Positions 41,476 to 49,509 of a DNA stretch of 64,000 nt are shown one piece after another. How positions within the stretch are numbered: the stretch's first letter is position 1; each line of letters opens with the position of its first letter. The notes under the pieces were generated by a model, which saw only the letters and a program-made list of their open reading frames with translations, did not search any database and was not told where the DNA came from. The position numbers and the translations under genes were made by a program. This DNA comes from Adhaeribacter rhizoryzae (GTDB lineage: Bacteria; Bacteroidota; Bacteroidia; Cytophagales; Hymenobacteraceae), in the NCBI RefSeq assembly GCF_008629685.1, contig NZ_VWSF01000021.1:49091-113090 (forward strand), given 5' to 3'.

Positions 41476-41775
41476 TTAATATTTAGTTACCGCCACCATC
41501 GGATGAACTTCATAAGTATTAAGTCCGTTGGCTGGGTCGTTCTCAATTATTTCGTTCAGCATATCTTCGCTATCTACCCGGACCACCGCTGCCCCGTAAG
41601 CACCTTTTGGGTCCATCACTGGCCCAAGTACCAATGCTGTCCCGTCGTTAACAAAGGGTGTCCAGTAAGCAATGTGCGCTTGCATAATATTTCTTTCTTC
41701 GTCGTTCATATCGCTTACAAAACTAGCCCGGGGCGGATTTAACTTTAAAAAGTAATATTTCTTATCGGTGCTCAT
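41476..41775 (-). CDS. YCII-family protein
   Basis: 99 residues. FLKLNPPRASFVSDMNDEERNIMQAHIAYWTPFVNDGTALVLGPVMDPKGAYGAAVVRVDSEDMLNEIIENDPANGLNTYEVHPMV contains the conserved His (QAHIAYW) and the END/DPA segment of YCII proteins. It is a cytosolic ferredoxin-like fold whose reaction is unknown; related proteins are often found as stand-alone genes like this one. It differs well from the other YCII protein in the window (18977), so the two are not recent duplicates. Confidence 0.78.
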   Translation of the reverse strand: MSTDKKYYFLKLNPPRASFVSDMNDEERNIMQAHIAYWTPFVNDGTALVLGPVMDPKGAYGAAVVRVDSEDMLNEIIENDPANGLNTYEVHPMVAVTKY

Positions 41776-41907
41776 CTTTTTGCAGAATAGAGGTTTACAA
41801 AATATTTCGGTTAAGTAAATGTAATAAAGAATTTACTATTGGCGCTAACCACCTTTGCGCTCTAAATCGGCTGCCAAAAATATTATTTCCAGTAATAATA
41901 TTATTAA

Positions 41908-41966
41908 AAAAGTTATGCCGAAAGAATCAGTTGCCTTATTTAAGCAGCCGATTCTTCCGGCATAAC
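41908..41966 (-). terminator. Probable terminator of the DUF4890-like gene
   Basis: GTTATGCCG-AA-AGAATC (41912-41928) and GATTCT-TC-CGGCATAAC (41950-41966) form a long stem with one internal 2-base mismatch. On the minus strand it is followed by TTTTTTAAT. It lies 108 bases after the stop of the gene at 42074. Confidence 0.65.
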
Positions 41967-42073
41967 AGCAATAAATGTTTACTTGGTTTGGGCGGCTTTT
42001 TTCTTATTTCAGGGAAGAAGCTATATGCTACCTATCTTAACCCAGAGCTACCCAATCTTATTAATATATTGCC

Positions 42074-42595
42074 TTAACCGTTATTTTGTCTTCTGAACCG
42101 GCCGTTGTTATCGCCGTTGAGGTTATTGCGGTTTTCGCGCTGGGCCTGCATTTGCTTGCGGTCTTCCTGGTATTTAGCGTATTGCTTTTTGTTCAGAATG
42201 CTTTTCAGTTCTTTTTCGTAGCTGGCGTGCTGGCGTTTCATTTCTTCCCGGTTATTTTGGTTACGGGTACCCGGCTGGTTACGCTGGCCGCGGAAGCTTT
42301 CCATTTCGCGGGCTTGTTTCAGGTTTAAGGCCTGTAATTGTTTTTGCTGCTTTTTGCTTAAATCCAGGCGCTGACTTAATTTTTCGGTGCGGCGGTTAGC
42401 TCTTTCTTCCGGCGAAATATTAGCCCGACGGTCGGCGTTCCGGCGGAACTCCCCTTTTTGTTTTCTGTCGCCCCTATTCTGGTCGTTACGGTTTTCGTAA
42501 TTATTCCGGTTTTCTCTTTGGGGAGCATTCTGGGCATAAGTGGTGCCAGCTATGGTGGCTAAACCTAAGGCAATCATGGCTACGTACTTTTTCAT
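42074..42595 (-). CDS. Secreted Arg/Asn-rich DUF4890/Spy-like protein
   Basis: 173 residues. The signal peptide ends at TTYAQ. The mature protein is very rich in Arg, Asn, Gln and Lys. A central helical part, ISPEERANRRTEKLSQRLDLSKKQQKQLQALNLKQAREMESF, and a later ASYEKELKSILNKKQYAKYQEDRKQMQ match the LTxxQ-type helices of Spy/CpxP and of DUF4890 proteins of Bacteroidota. Both ends are low-complexity (NRNNYENRNDQNRGDRK; NNLNGDNNGRFRRQNNG). A periplasmic chaperone or stress role is inferred from the Spy likeness. Divergent from the 43009 gene. Confidence 0.78.
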   Translation of the reverse strand: MKKYVAMIALGLATIAGTTYAQNAPQRENRNNYENRNDQNRGDRKQKGEFRRNADRRANISPEERANRRTEKLSQRLDLSKKQQKQLQALNLKQAREMESFRGQRNQPGTRNQNNREEMKRQHASYEKELKSILNKKQYAKYQEDRKQMQAQRENRNNLNGDNNGRFRRQNNG

Positions 42596-43008
42596 CTTCT
42601 TTAGTTTTATGGTTTTAATTTTTCTTTTGCTAGCCGGGTTACTTAACCTGGTTGTGCTCTTTAGTTCAAACCAAGTGCCGAAAACCTTTTAAAACCCCAG
42701 GAAAGCTTAAAAAAAACAGCTCAATCGACGGAACGGCTAATTCAATCGACGAAACCGGAATTTTTGTTTACCAGAATTTTAAGCGTTACCCATTTTAAAA
42801 GAAAGTACACTTTTCAATCCTAAAAACTGGGCAATATTTAATAAAGCGTTTGTTTCGGGCTTTAGTTTGCGAATGCTTTTTCGGGTAAGATGCGCTGTAA
42901 AAATTAATTTCCGGAAGCTTTTAAATTCTTCCTGCAGTTAAATATTGGCTAATAATGATTAACTTGTAAAGAGAAACCTATTAATATTCAGCTGCTTATT
43001 CTGCTATT
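42596..43008. other. Divergent intergenic region
   Basis: 413 bp between divergent genes. A direct repeat of TCAATCGACG (42722 and 42742 areas, 20 bases apart) is the only pattern noticed and could be a paired binding site. No gene or RNA was recognised. Confidence 0.4.
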
Positions 43009-43599
43009 ATGCGCATTTTACAGCAATCCTTTACTTTACTCCTGTTTATGCTGGTAACAAGTGCTGCAAGTGCCCAAGAGCCAGCCAAACCGTTAACCAA
43101 AAGCTTATTTGTAAAAACAAACCTATTAAGCCTACTCGCTAAGCGCCCCACCTTTTCTGTTGAAAAAGCCTTTAGCAAAACTTTTAGCACCGAAGTATCT
43201 TTTGTACAAGGACAATTTGATAATTTATTACTAACTGACCAATACAAATACCACGGGTTATTGGTAAGAGCAAAAAAATATTTCGTTGGCCTTGACTACG
43301 GAGCCCTGAGCTCCTATGCCGCAGTTTATGTCGGGAATTTAAAGCGAAATATTCAAACAACTGGCCAGGTAGATAATACTGGTTTTTTAGGTTACCCTGA
43401 CAGGAATTTTTCTGCAAATTCTATCCGGAGCGGTGGGTCTTTAGGACTTGCTTATTTTACCAAAAACAAATTTATGCTGGATGGACAAAGTAGTTTAGGC
43501 TATGGCCGCTACCTGAATATTAATACTTCTGACCCCAATACCTACCTTAAAGGCTACTTAGATTTACAAATTTGGTTTTCGATTGGCTACTGTTTATAG
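43009..43599 (+). CDS. Secreted protein of unknown function, probable outer-membrane beta-barrel (DUF3575-like)
   Basis: 196 residues with a clear signal peptide (LLLFMLVTSAASAQEPA). After SLFVKTNLLSLLAKRPTFSVEKAFSKTFSTEVSFVQGQFDNLL the sequence alternates like membrane strands. It ends in a run of aromatic strands (GYLDLQIWFSIGYCL) with a near-terminal aromatic, as in small outer-membrane barrels. The opening KTNLLSLLxxxPTFSVEKxF resembles the DUF3575/OmpW-like Bacteroidota proteins. Function unknown. Monocistronic by orientation and spacing. Confidence 0.62.
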   Translation: MRILQQSFTLLLFMLVTSAASAQEPAKPLTKSLFVKTNLLSLLAKRPTFSVEKAFSKTFSTEVSFVQGQFDNLLLTDQYKYHGLLVRAKKYFVGLDYGALSSYAAVYVGNLKRNIQTTGQVDNTGFLGYPDRNFSANSIRSGGSLGLAYFTKNKFMLDGQSSLGYGRYLNINTSDPNTYLKGYLDLQIWFSIGYCL

Positions 43600-43682
43600 C
43601 TCAAAAAGCATAAAACACATAACAGCAATAACTTAACAGCCTTAAACCATTATACCCAAACCACTATTGGCAAACAATCCTT

Positions 43683-43713
43683 ATTGTTTTAAATATTTAA
43701 CCGTTTATTTTTG
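43683..43713 (+). promoter_or_regulatory. Predicted promoter upstream of the heme dehydrogenase gene
   Basis: ATTG (43683-43686), a 19-base spacer and TATTTTTG (43706-43713) match TTTG-N19-TAnnTTTG with one mismatch. The leader to the ATG at 43850 would be about 130 bases. Confidence 0.4.
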
Positions 43714-43849
43714 ATATAATTAAAATCTAATCTTTAGTTTGAAGAAATATTCTGGCGTGCAACTAACCAATAACCAATATTTACTCCTGAATAACCCTAA
43801 TATTTAATTAATACCACAATAGCCAATAATTACCATATCCACCATAAAA

Positions 43850-46800
43850 ATGAAAAAAGGTTTAACCATTTTCACTAAGAATAAAAAACGTTACTGGGCA
43901 GCGGCGCTGTTGCCCGCGCTTTTACTGGCTGGCTTCACCAACGACGATCCTGTAGGCAAGCGCATCAAGCGTATGGTGCCCGCAGAAGCGGTTGCCCTGG
44001 CCAAATCTATTGAAGCGTTAGTTACACCCGAACTCGCCGAAGGCCTTACCCTGAAACTTTGGGGCGTAGATTCGCTCGTGGCCGACCCGATTGGGATTCA
44101 CATGAATGATGTGGGCCATTTGTATTATACCCGCACCAACCGGCAAAAAAATTCGGAGTTCGATATTCGGGGCCATCAGGATTGGGAAATTCCTTCTATA
44201 AAACTGCAAACCGTAGAAGAAAAACGGGCTTTTCTGCGCAGCGTATTATCGCCAGCCAACAGCCTGAAAAACCAATGGCTGAAAGACCTGAACGGCGACG
44301 GCTCGCACGACTGGCGCGACATGACCGTAGAAAAAGAACACATTTACCGCCTGGAAGACACGAACAACGACGGCGTGGCCGATTTAAGCCAGTTGGTAGT
44401 AGAAGATTTTCACGAAGAGGTAACCGATGTGGTGGGCTCCGTAATGACCTACAACGGCGATATTTTTGTGGCAGTTGCCCCGGATTTATGGCGCTTAAGA
44501 GATAAAAACGGCGACGGCATTGCCGATGAAAAAACTTCTATTTCGCACGGTTACGGCATTCACGTAGGTTTTGGGGGCCACGGCATGTCGGGGCTAGAAA
44601 TGGGGCCTGATGGCAAAATTTATTGGCAAATTGGCGATATTGGTTTTAACGGCAAAGGACCCGACGGTCAGAAATGGGAATACCCCAACAGCGGCGTTAT
44701 TGTGCGTTCTAACCCCGATGGCAGCGATTTTGAAGTGTTTGCGCACGGCGTACGCAATACCCACGAGTTTGCTTTCGACGAATACGGCAACTTAATTAGC
44801 GAAGACAACGACGGCGACCACCCCGGCGAAAAAGAGCGGCTGGTTTACATTGTAAACGGCTCCGATACCGGCTGGCGCAGCAACTGGCAGTACGGCAAAT
44901 ACCGCGACCCAAATAATAATATTTATAAAGTCTGGATGGACGAGCAGTTGTTTAAACCTCGTTTTGAAGGACAAGCCGCTTATATTACCCCACCTATTAC
45001 CAACTACGTGAGCGGCCCTTCCGGCTTTTTGTATAATCCGGGTACGGCTCTTAGCCCTAAATATAAAAACACCTTTTTTGTGGCCGAGTTCGTGGGTAGC
45101 CCGGCGCGCTCGGGTATTCATGCGTTTAAGCTTAAGCCCAAAGGCGCTACTTTTGAATTAGGCGAAACGAAAAAAATAATGGGCGGCGTGCTGGCTACCG
45201 GTATGGATTTTGGGCCGGATGGCGCTATGTACGTGGCCGACTGGATCGATGGCTGGGACACCAAAGAATACGGCCGCATCTGGAAACTCGACGATAAAGC
45301 CGGCGAAAACTGGGCCGAACGGCAGCAAACCAAAAAATTACTGGCCGAAGATTTTACCAAGCAGAACGAGAATTATTTAAGCAATTTACTGGCAAACGCC
45401 GACATGCGGGTACGGCAAAAAGCCCAGTTTGAACTTGCCAAGCGGGGTTCCAAAGGAGCCGCTATTTTCCGGAAAAATATTAAACAAACGAAAAACCAGT
45501 TGGCCCGCGTGCACGGCATCTGGGGTATCAGCCAATTGGCCCGCCAGGATAAAAGCTATGCCAAAACTTTGCTGCCGTTGTTAAAAGACAAAGATCCGGA
45601 AATTCGGGCGCAAGCTGCTAAGTGGATTGGCGATGTGCGTTACGCGGAGGCGGGTAAAGCCTTACTACCGGTATTAAAAGACAATAATAGCCGGGCCTGT
45701 TTCTTTGCTGCCGAGGCTTTAGGCCGCATAGCCTACGAGCCAGCCATTAACCCGCTCATTCAACTGCTGATTGCCAACAACGACGAAGATACTTATATCC
45801 GGCACGCGGGTAGTTTGGCCTTGGCCCGTATTAACAAAGCCGAACCAATCGTGGCGTTATCCAATCATCCATCACGGGCTTTGCGCCTTGCCGCCGTGGT
45901 GGCACTGCGCCGGATGAGCCACCCCGGTGTAGCCAACTTCCTCTCGGACCAGGATGAATATATTGTAACCGAAACAGCCCGCGCCATTAACGACGACTTA
46001 TCGATTAAAGAAGCCTTACCGGCTTTAGGCAACGTGTTACAGCAAACGAAATTTACGAACGAAGCATTGCTGCGGCGGGCTATTAACGCTAACCTGCGCG
46101 TAGGTACCCCCGAAGCCATGCAAAACCTGATTAATTACGCCCGGAAAGAAGGCAGTCCGGTTGCCATGCGCGCCGAAGCAATAGACGCACTAAGCACCTG
46201 GGCCAAGCCATCGGTATTAGACCGGGTAGATGGCCGCTACCGCGGAGAAATTCAGCGCGACGCGCAAGCCGTGCGGAAAGCCACTACCGAACCATTTATT
46301 ACCTTAGCAGCGCACCAGCAACAGTCCTTACGCATGAGCGCGATTAAAGCCATTAGCAAGCTGCGTCTGGAACAAGCTTCTACGGCTTTATTCTCGCGGT
46401 TGAAAGAAGATAAAGACCCTAAAGTACGGGTAGAAGCGTTGCGGGCTCTGGCTGCTTTAGAAGACAAACAAATTGGCAAAGCCATTGAACAAGCCTTATC
46501 GGACCAGGAGAAAAGTGTGCGCGTTGCGGCTTTAGACTTGTTAGCCAAAACCAACATGTCGAAGGATTTAATGGTTAGCTTGCTTACCGATGTTATAAAT
46601 ACCCGCACCGCCGAAGAAAAGCAAGCTGCTTTGGTAACCTTGGGTAAACTGCCGGTTACAAACACCCAGAAAGTCTTTACCGGATTATTGCAGCAAATGG
46701 AAACCGGCAAACTAGCCCCCGAAATACATCTGGAGTTAGCCGAAGCCATTGACAGCACGCGCTCCCCACAATTAATCGCCCGGCATAAAGCCATTACCGC

Positions 46801-47275
46801 TAAATTATCGCCGGATGCTTCGGCGGCTTCTTTTAAAGGTACTTTATTTGGCGGCGAAGCAGATTTAGGCCGCAGAATATTTTTCCGGCACCAGACTGCC
46901 CAATGTATTCGCTGCCATTCTTACGACGATTTGGGCGGCAATGCCGGTCCGCGGTTAAACGGCGTAGCCAGCCGCCTAAGCCGCGAGCAATTACTGGAAG
47001 CCCTGATAAACCCCAGTGCCCGGTTAGCCCCCGGCTTTGGTATGGTTAATTTAACGCTGAAAAATGGCAAAACCGTGAGTGGGGTATTGCAAGGCGAAAC
47101 CGATACAGAACTAACCGTAAAAGTAGGCGACCAGCCCAACACCGTAGTCCGGAAAGATCAGGTAGCCAAACGCACCAATGCCCCATCGAGCATGCCCAAT
47201 ATGCAATATTTGCTTACCAAGCGCGAAATCCGGGATGTTGTAAGTTTCCTGGCTACGTTGCAGGAAAATAATTAA
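43850..47275 (+). CDS. PVC-type heme-binding membrane dehydrogenase (beta-propeller, HEAT repeats, cytochrome c)
   Basis: 1141 residues. The hydrophobic N-terminus (RYWAAALLPALLLAGF) exports it. Residues ~50-480 form a GSDH-like propeller (DLNGDGSHDWRDMTVEKEHIYRLEDTNNDGVAD with EF-hand-like Asp/Asn loops, GLEMGPDGKIYWQIGDIG, GDHPGEKERL, GMDFGPDGAMYVADWIDG). Residues ~500-960 are HEAT repeats (LLPLLKDKDPEIRAQAAKWIG and many similar). The end is a class I cytochrome c with CIRCH at 1019-1023, GPRLNGVASRLSREQLLEALINPSARLAPGF and a last helix IRDVVSFLATLQ. This order is that of the large dehydrogenases named for Planctomycetes-Verrucomicrobia-Chlamydiae but common in Bacteroidota. It probably oxidises a sugar or other organic in the periplasm and passes electrons to its heme. 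Substrate unknown. Confidence 0.9.
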   Translation: MKKGLTIFTKNKKRYWAAALLPALLLAGFTNDDPVGKRIKRMVPAEAVALAKSIEALVTPELAEGLTLKLWGVDSLVADPIGIHMNDVGHLYYTRTNRQKNSEFDIRGHQDWEIPSIKLQTVEEKRAFLRSVLSPANSLKNQWLKDLNGDGSHDWRDMTVEKEHIYRLEDTNNDGVADLSQLVVEDFHEEVTDVVGSVMTYNGDIFVAVAPDLWRLRDKNGDGIADEKTSISHGYGIHVGFGGHGMSGLEMGPDGKIYWQIGDIGFNGKGPDGQKWEYPNSGVIVRSNPDGSDFEVFAHGVRNTHEFAFDEYGNLISEDNDGDHPGEKERLVYIVNGSDTGWRSNWQYGKYRDPNNNIYKVWMDEQLFKPRFEGQAAYITPPITNYVSGPSGFLYNPGTALSPKYKNTFFVAEFVGSPARSGIHAFKLKPKGATFELGETKKIMGGVLATGMDFGPDGAMYVADWIDGWDTKEYGRIWKLDDKAGENWAERQQTKKLLAEDFTKQNENYLSNLLANADMRVRQKAQFELAKRGSKGAAIFRKNIKQTKNQLARVHGIWGISQLARQDKSYAKTLLPLLKDKDPEIRAQAAKWIGDVRYAEAGKALLPVLKDNNSRACFFAAEALGRIAYEPAINPLIQLLIANNDEDTYIRHAGSLALARINKAEPIVALSNHPSRALRLAAVVALRRMSHPGVANFLSDQDEYIVTETARAINDDLSIKEALPALGNVLQQTKFTNEALLRRAINANLRVGTPEAMQNLINYARKEGSPVAMRAEAIDALSTWAKPSVLDRVDGRYRGEIQRDAQAVRKATTEPFITLAAHQQQSLRMSAIKAISKLRLEQASTALFSRLKEDKDPKVRVEALRALAALEDKQIGKAIEQALSDQEKSVRVAALDLLAKTNMSKDLMVSLLTDVINTRTAEEKQAALVTLGKLPVTNTQKVFTGLLQQMETGKLAPEIHLELAEAIDSTRSPQLIARHKAITAKLSPDASAASFKGTLFGGEADLGRRIFFRHQTAQCIRCHSYDDLGGNAGPRLNGVASRLSREQLLEALINPSARLAPGFGMVNLTLKNGKTVSGVLQGETDTELTVKVGDQPNTVVRKDQVAKRTNAPSSMPNMQYLLTKREIRDVVSFLATLQENN

Positions 47276-47292
47276 GAATACAGGCTTCCAAT

Positions 47293-47330
47293 AAAAAACC
47301 ACTGCTCTCTAGTCAGAGCAGTGGTTTTTT
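47293..47330 (+). terminator. Rho-independent terminator after the heme dehydrogenase gene
   Basis: AAAAAACCACTGCTCT and AGAGCAGTGGTTTTTT form a perfect stem of at least 14 bp around a 6-base loop, 18 bases after the stop. The A/T symmetry lets it work in either direction. Confidence 0.88.
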
Positions 47331-47416
47331 ATTTCTGATAAATTCAGAAATATTCTTTTATAGCTAGTCGTAAATATTATACCAGTATTATTTGGGTATT
47401 GCACTTACATTATCGT

Positions 47417-47494
47417 GGTCATCCTGAGCTTGTCGAAGGATCTAAATAAAATTTATAATGCTGTTATAGATCCTTCGACAAGCTCAGGATGACC
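47417..47494. repeat. Palindromic repeat with perfect 27-bp arms
   Basis: The arms (47417-47443 and 47468-47494) begin GGTCATCCTGAGCTTGTCG and are perfectly complementary over 27 bp, with a 24-base AT-rich loop. The TCATCCTGAGC...CGAAGGATC core is a dispersed intergenic palindrome I recall from many environmental Bacteroidota genomes. It differs from family A but has a similar build. It lies between convergent genes and is not part of either terminator. Confidence 0.85.
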
Positions 47495-47565
47495 CAGTAG
47501 TAAACACCTAAGCGTAAGTTTCGTTTTATAATAGCCGTATATATTAGCGTTCAGTGCCGAACCTT

Positions 47566-47862
47566 TTACTCGGCTGCAAACTGCTGCTTGGTTGATTTAA
47601 TTTTTCTTTCCGGAACGGTAACTTCCGGTTCGGCATTATCGGCGGTTAGTTGCTCGGGTACTAAATCTTTTACGGCCGAAGTAAGTTTATCGACCACAGA
47701 CCGGCCTTTTTCGGTGCCAAAAGCAGAAGCCAAGGCCACGCCAACACCTACTGCCCCCAAAATAGAATACAGTACCCGGTTATCCTTAATAAATGGTTTC
47801 ACCGATTTGTAAAAAGATTTATTCTTGTTTTTCTTATTTTTCTTTTTCTTTCCTTTGCCCAT
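47566..47862 (-). CDS. Small one-TM protein with basic N-terminus (YtxH-like)
   Basis: 98 residues. The first 20 are almost all Lys/Asn/Gly (KGKKKKNKKNKNK). A hydrophobic segment VLYSILGAVGVGVALASAF at about 30-48 follows, then GTEKGRSVVDKLTSAVKDLVPEQL, which resembles the GxxxG helix and following amphipathic helix of YtxH/gas-vesicle-like stress proteins. The C-terminus is acidic then basic (EPEVTVPERKIKSTKQQFAAE). Function unknown; likely inner-membrane bound. The repeated AAG/AAT codons at the start could be slippery, but the frame is intact. Confidence 0.6.
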   Translation of the reverse strand: MGKGKKKKNKKNKNKSFYKSVKPFIKDNRVLYSILGAVGVGVALASAFGTEKGRSVVDKLTSAVKDLVPEQLTADNAEPEVTVPERKIKSTKQQFAAE

Positions 47863-48184
47863 AACTTTATCTTTTTATTGTGAATACAGGAATTGAATAT
47901 ATTCTTAGCTTAATATAAATACGTACCCGCTAATTCATAGTTGGCTAAAATTCAGGCAAGTCCCAAAATATACCCGCTTTACCCTCCCGGCATAATTATG
48001 GAAACTCAAATTCAACCAGGCCAACAGAGATAAATTACTACACAAGAATACTGATGGTATAAAAAACAAAAGCCTGCCAGAAACTGGCAGGCTCCACAGA
48101 CCAAGCAGGAGACTAAGCTGCTAAGCTGTGTTATTGCAGCATCCTATTCTCACCCTTCAGATGCGCAATTTATTATCGTCAATA
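47863..48184. other. Spacer with terminator
   Basis: 322 bp between two minus-strand genes. Apart from the terminator at 48063-48092, no gene, repeat or clear promoter was found. Confidence 0.4.
48063..48092 (-). terminator. Rho-independent terminator of the TonB receptor/lipoprotein operon
   Basis: On the minus strand AGCCTGCCAG, a 3-base loop region and CTGGCAGGCT form a perfect stem followed by TTTGTTTTTT. It sits about 95 bases after the stop at 48185. Confidence 0.8.
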
Positions 48185-49471
48185 TTAATAGTCGGTGTTT
48201 TGCGGGTCCCAGTTTGCCCAGCCTTCTGTCCAGTTGGTACCACCAAAAGCACCCCGGAAGTTGGTATTTTCGAAGCCCGGCACATTGGCACCGCCGGTTA
48301 ACAACATTGAACCGCTAGCCGGCAGAAAAGGTGCGGCCGTTCCTAAGCTTAACTCCGTTTGGGTTTTAGTTTGGTTATTAAAAGCAGCCGTGGTAAACCA
48401 GGCATTGGCGTCGAACTCAGAGGTACCGGTTTTACTAACGGTGCCAACTACCACGGTATTTTTAATATTTAAACTGCCGCTTTTAGCATAGCCTTCCGAA
48501 GAAACGCCATCAATGGTAATAGCTTTGGCCCAGCCGGTAATAACAGCATTATAAATCGATAAGCTGGTTCCTTTTTTCAGGTGTGCGCCTTGGCCAAATT
48601 TCTGCCCTGCCACTGGATTAATGGGGCCTACCAAGGTAACATTAGAGAAAGCGGCCGTGGTTAAAGGTTGGTTCGTAGAACCGGCCGCATCGTTATCAGA
48701 TTCAAAACCGTTAGACGCACCAGCCAAATCCGATAAATTCGGGTCACTAATACCCAGGGCATATTGCACCTTGCCGGTAAAGCCGAAATCGGTATCGAAC
48801 ATATCATCGGTGGTTTTGTAGGCAATTAAATGTTTCGGGCTAACGGTACCGCCAAACCATTCAAAAGCATCATCGCCGCCGTAAGAAACCTGCACGTAAT
48901 CTATTTGGGTACCGGAACCCACCGAACCCATGGTGAGGCCATTAAGTTCTTTGTCTTGTTCTAAAGCCACACCGGCAAATTCAATGCGCACGTATTTTAA
49001 CACTCCAGAATTATCATCGTCGTTGGTACCGCCGTAGCGGGCATCCGGGCCACCTTCAATAACCGGATCGGAGGCTTGATTGTGACGGGCTTTACCCGTA
49101 ATTACCAAACCACCCCAATCGCCGGGGGCGCGGCTGCCTTTTGGCTGAGAAGAAGTGAAAACAATGGGTTTTTCTTTCGTGCCCTCGGCCATTATTTTGG
49201 CGCCTCTTTTAATAATGAGAGTGCCTTTACTGGCTTTCGGTCCGCCTTTAATAATAGTGCCGGGCTCAATGGTTAAAGTAGCGCCGTCTTCTACATAAAC
49301 AAAACCGCTCAGGGTATAAACAGTACTGGCTTTTAAGGTAGTATTGGTTGTAATAGAGCCTTTTAGTTCTTGCTCTGTTTTGGTTACCGGTTGTGGTTCC
49401 GTTTTATCGTCGTCGCAGCTAAAAGCTATAATCGCCAGGAACCCAAATAATAATTTAGATAAGTTTTTCAT
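48185..49471 (-). CDS. Beta-helix lipoprotein paired with a TonB-dependent receptor
   Basis: 428 residues with lipobox IIAFSC (Cys19) followed by acidic residues (DDDKTEPQ), a frequent surface-export pattern in Bacteroidota lipoproteins. The body reads as a parallel beta-helix: LSGFVYVEDGATLTIEPGTIIKGG, GTLIIKRGAKIMAEGTKEKPIVFTS, GDWGGLVITGKA, GVLKYVRIEFAGVAL, TQIDYVQVSYGGDDAFEWFGG, STFSNVTLVG-like strands. No catalytic motif is apparent. It begins 38 bases after the TonB receptor stop on the same strand, so the two form an operon. A ligand-binding surface protein serving the receptor is inferred; the ligand is unknown. Confidence 0.82.
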   Translation of the reverse strand: MKNLSKLLFGFLAIIAFSCDDDKTEPQPVTKTEQELKGSITTNTTLKASTVYTLSGFVYVEDGATLTIEPGTIIKGGPKASKGTLIIKRGAKIMAEGTKEKPIVFTSSQPKGSRAPGDWGGLVITGKARHNQASDPVIEGGPDARYGGTNDDDNSGVLKYVRIEFAGVALEQDKELNGLTMGSVGSGTQIDYVQVSYGGDDAFEWFGGTVSPKHLIAYKTTDDMFDTDFGFTGKVQYALGISDPNLSDLAGASNGFESDNDAAGSTNQPLTTAAFSNVTLVGPINPVAGQKFGQGAHLKKGTSLSIYNAVITGWAKAITIDGVSSEGYAKSGSLNIKNTVVVGTVSKTGTSEFDANAWFTTAAFNNQTKTQTELSLGTAAPFLPASGSMLLTGGANVPGFENTNFRGAFGGTNWTEGWANWDPQNTDY

Positions 49472-49509
49472 AATTAGTTTTTCAATAGAAAGGTTTGTTT
49501 GGTGTTGTT

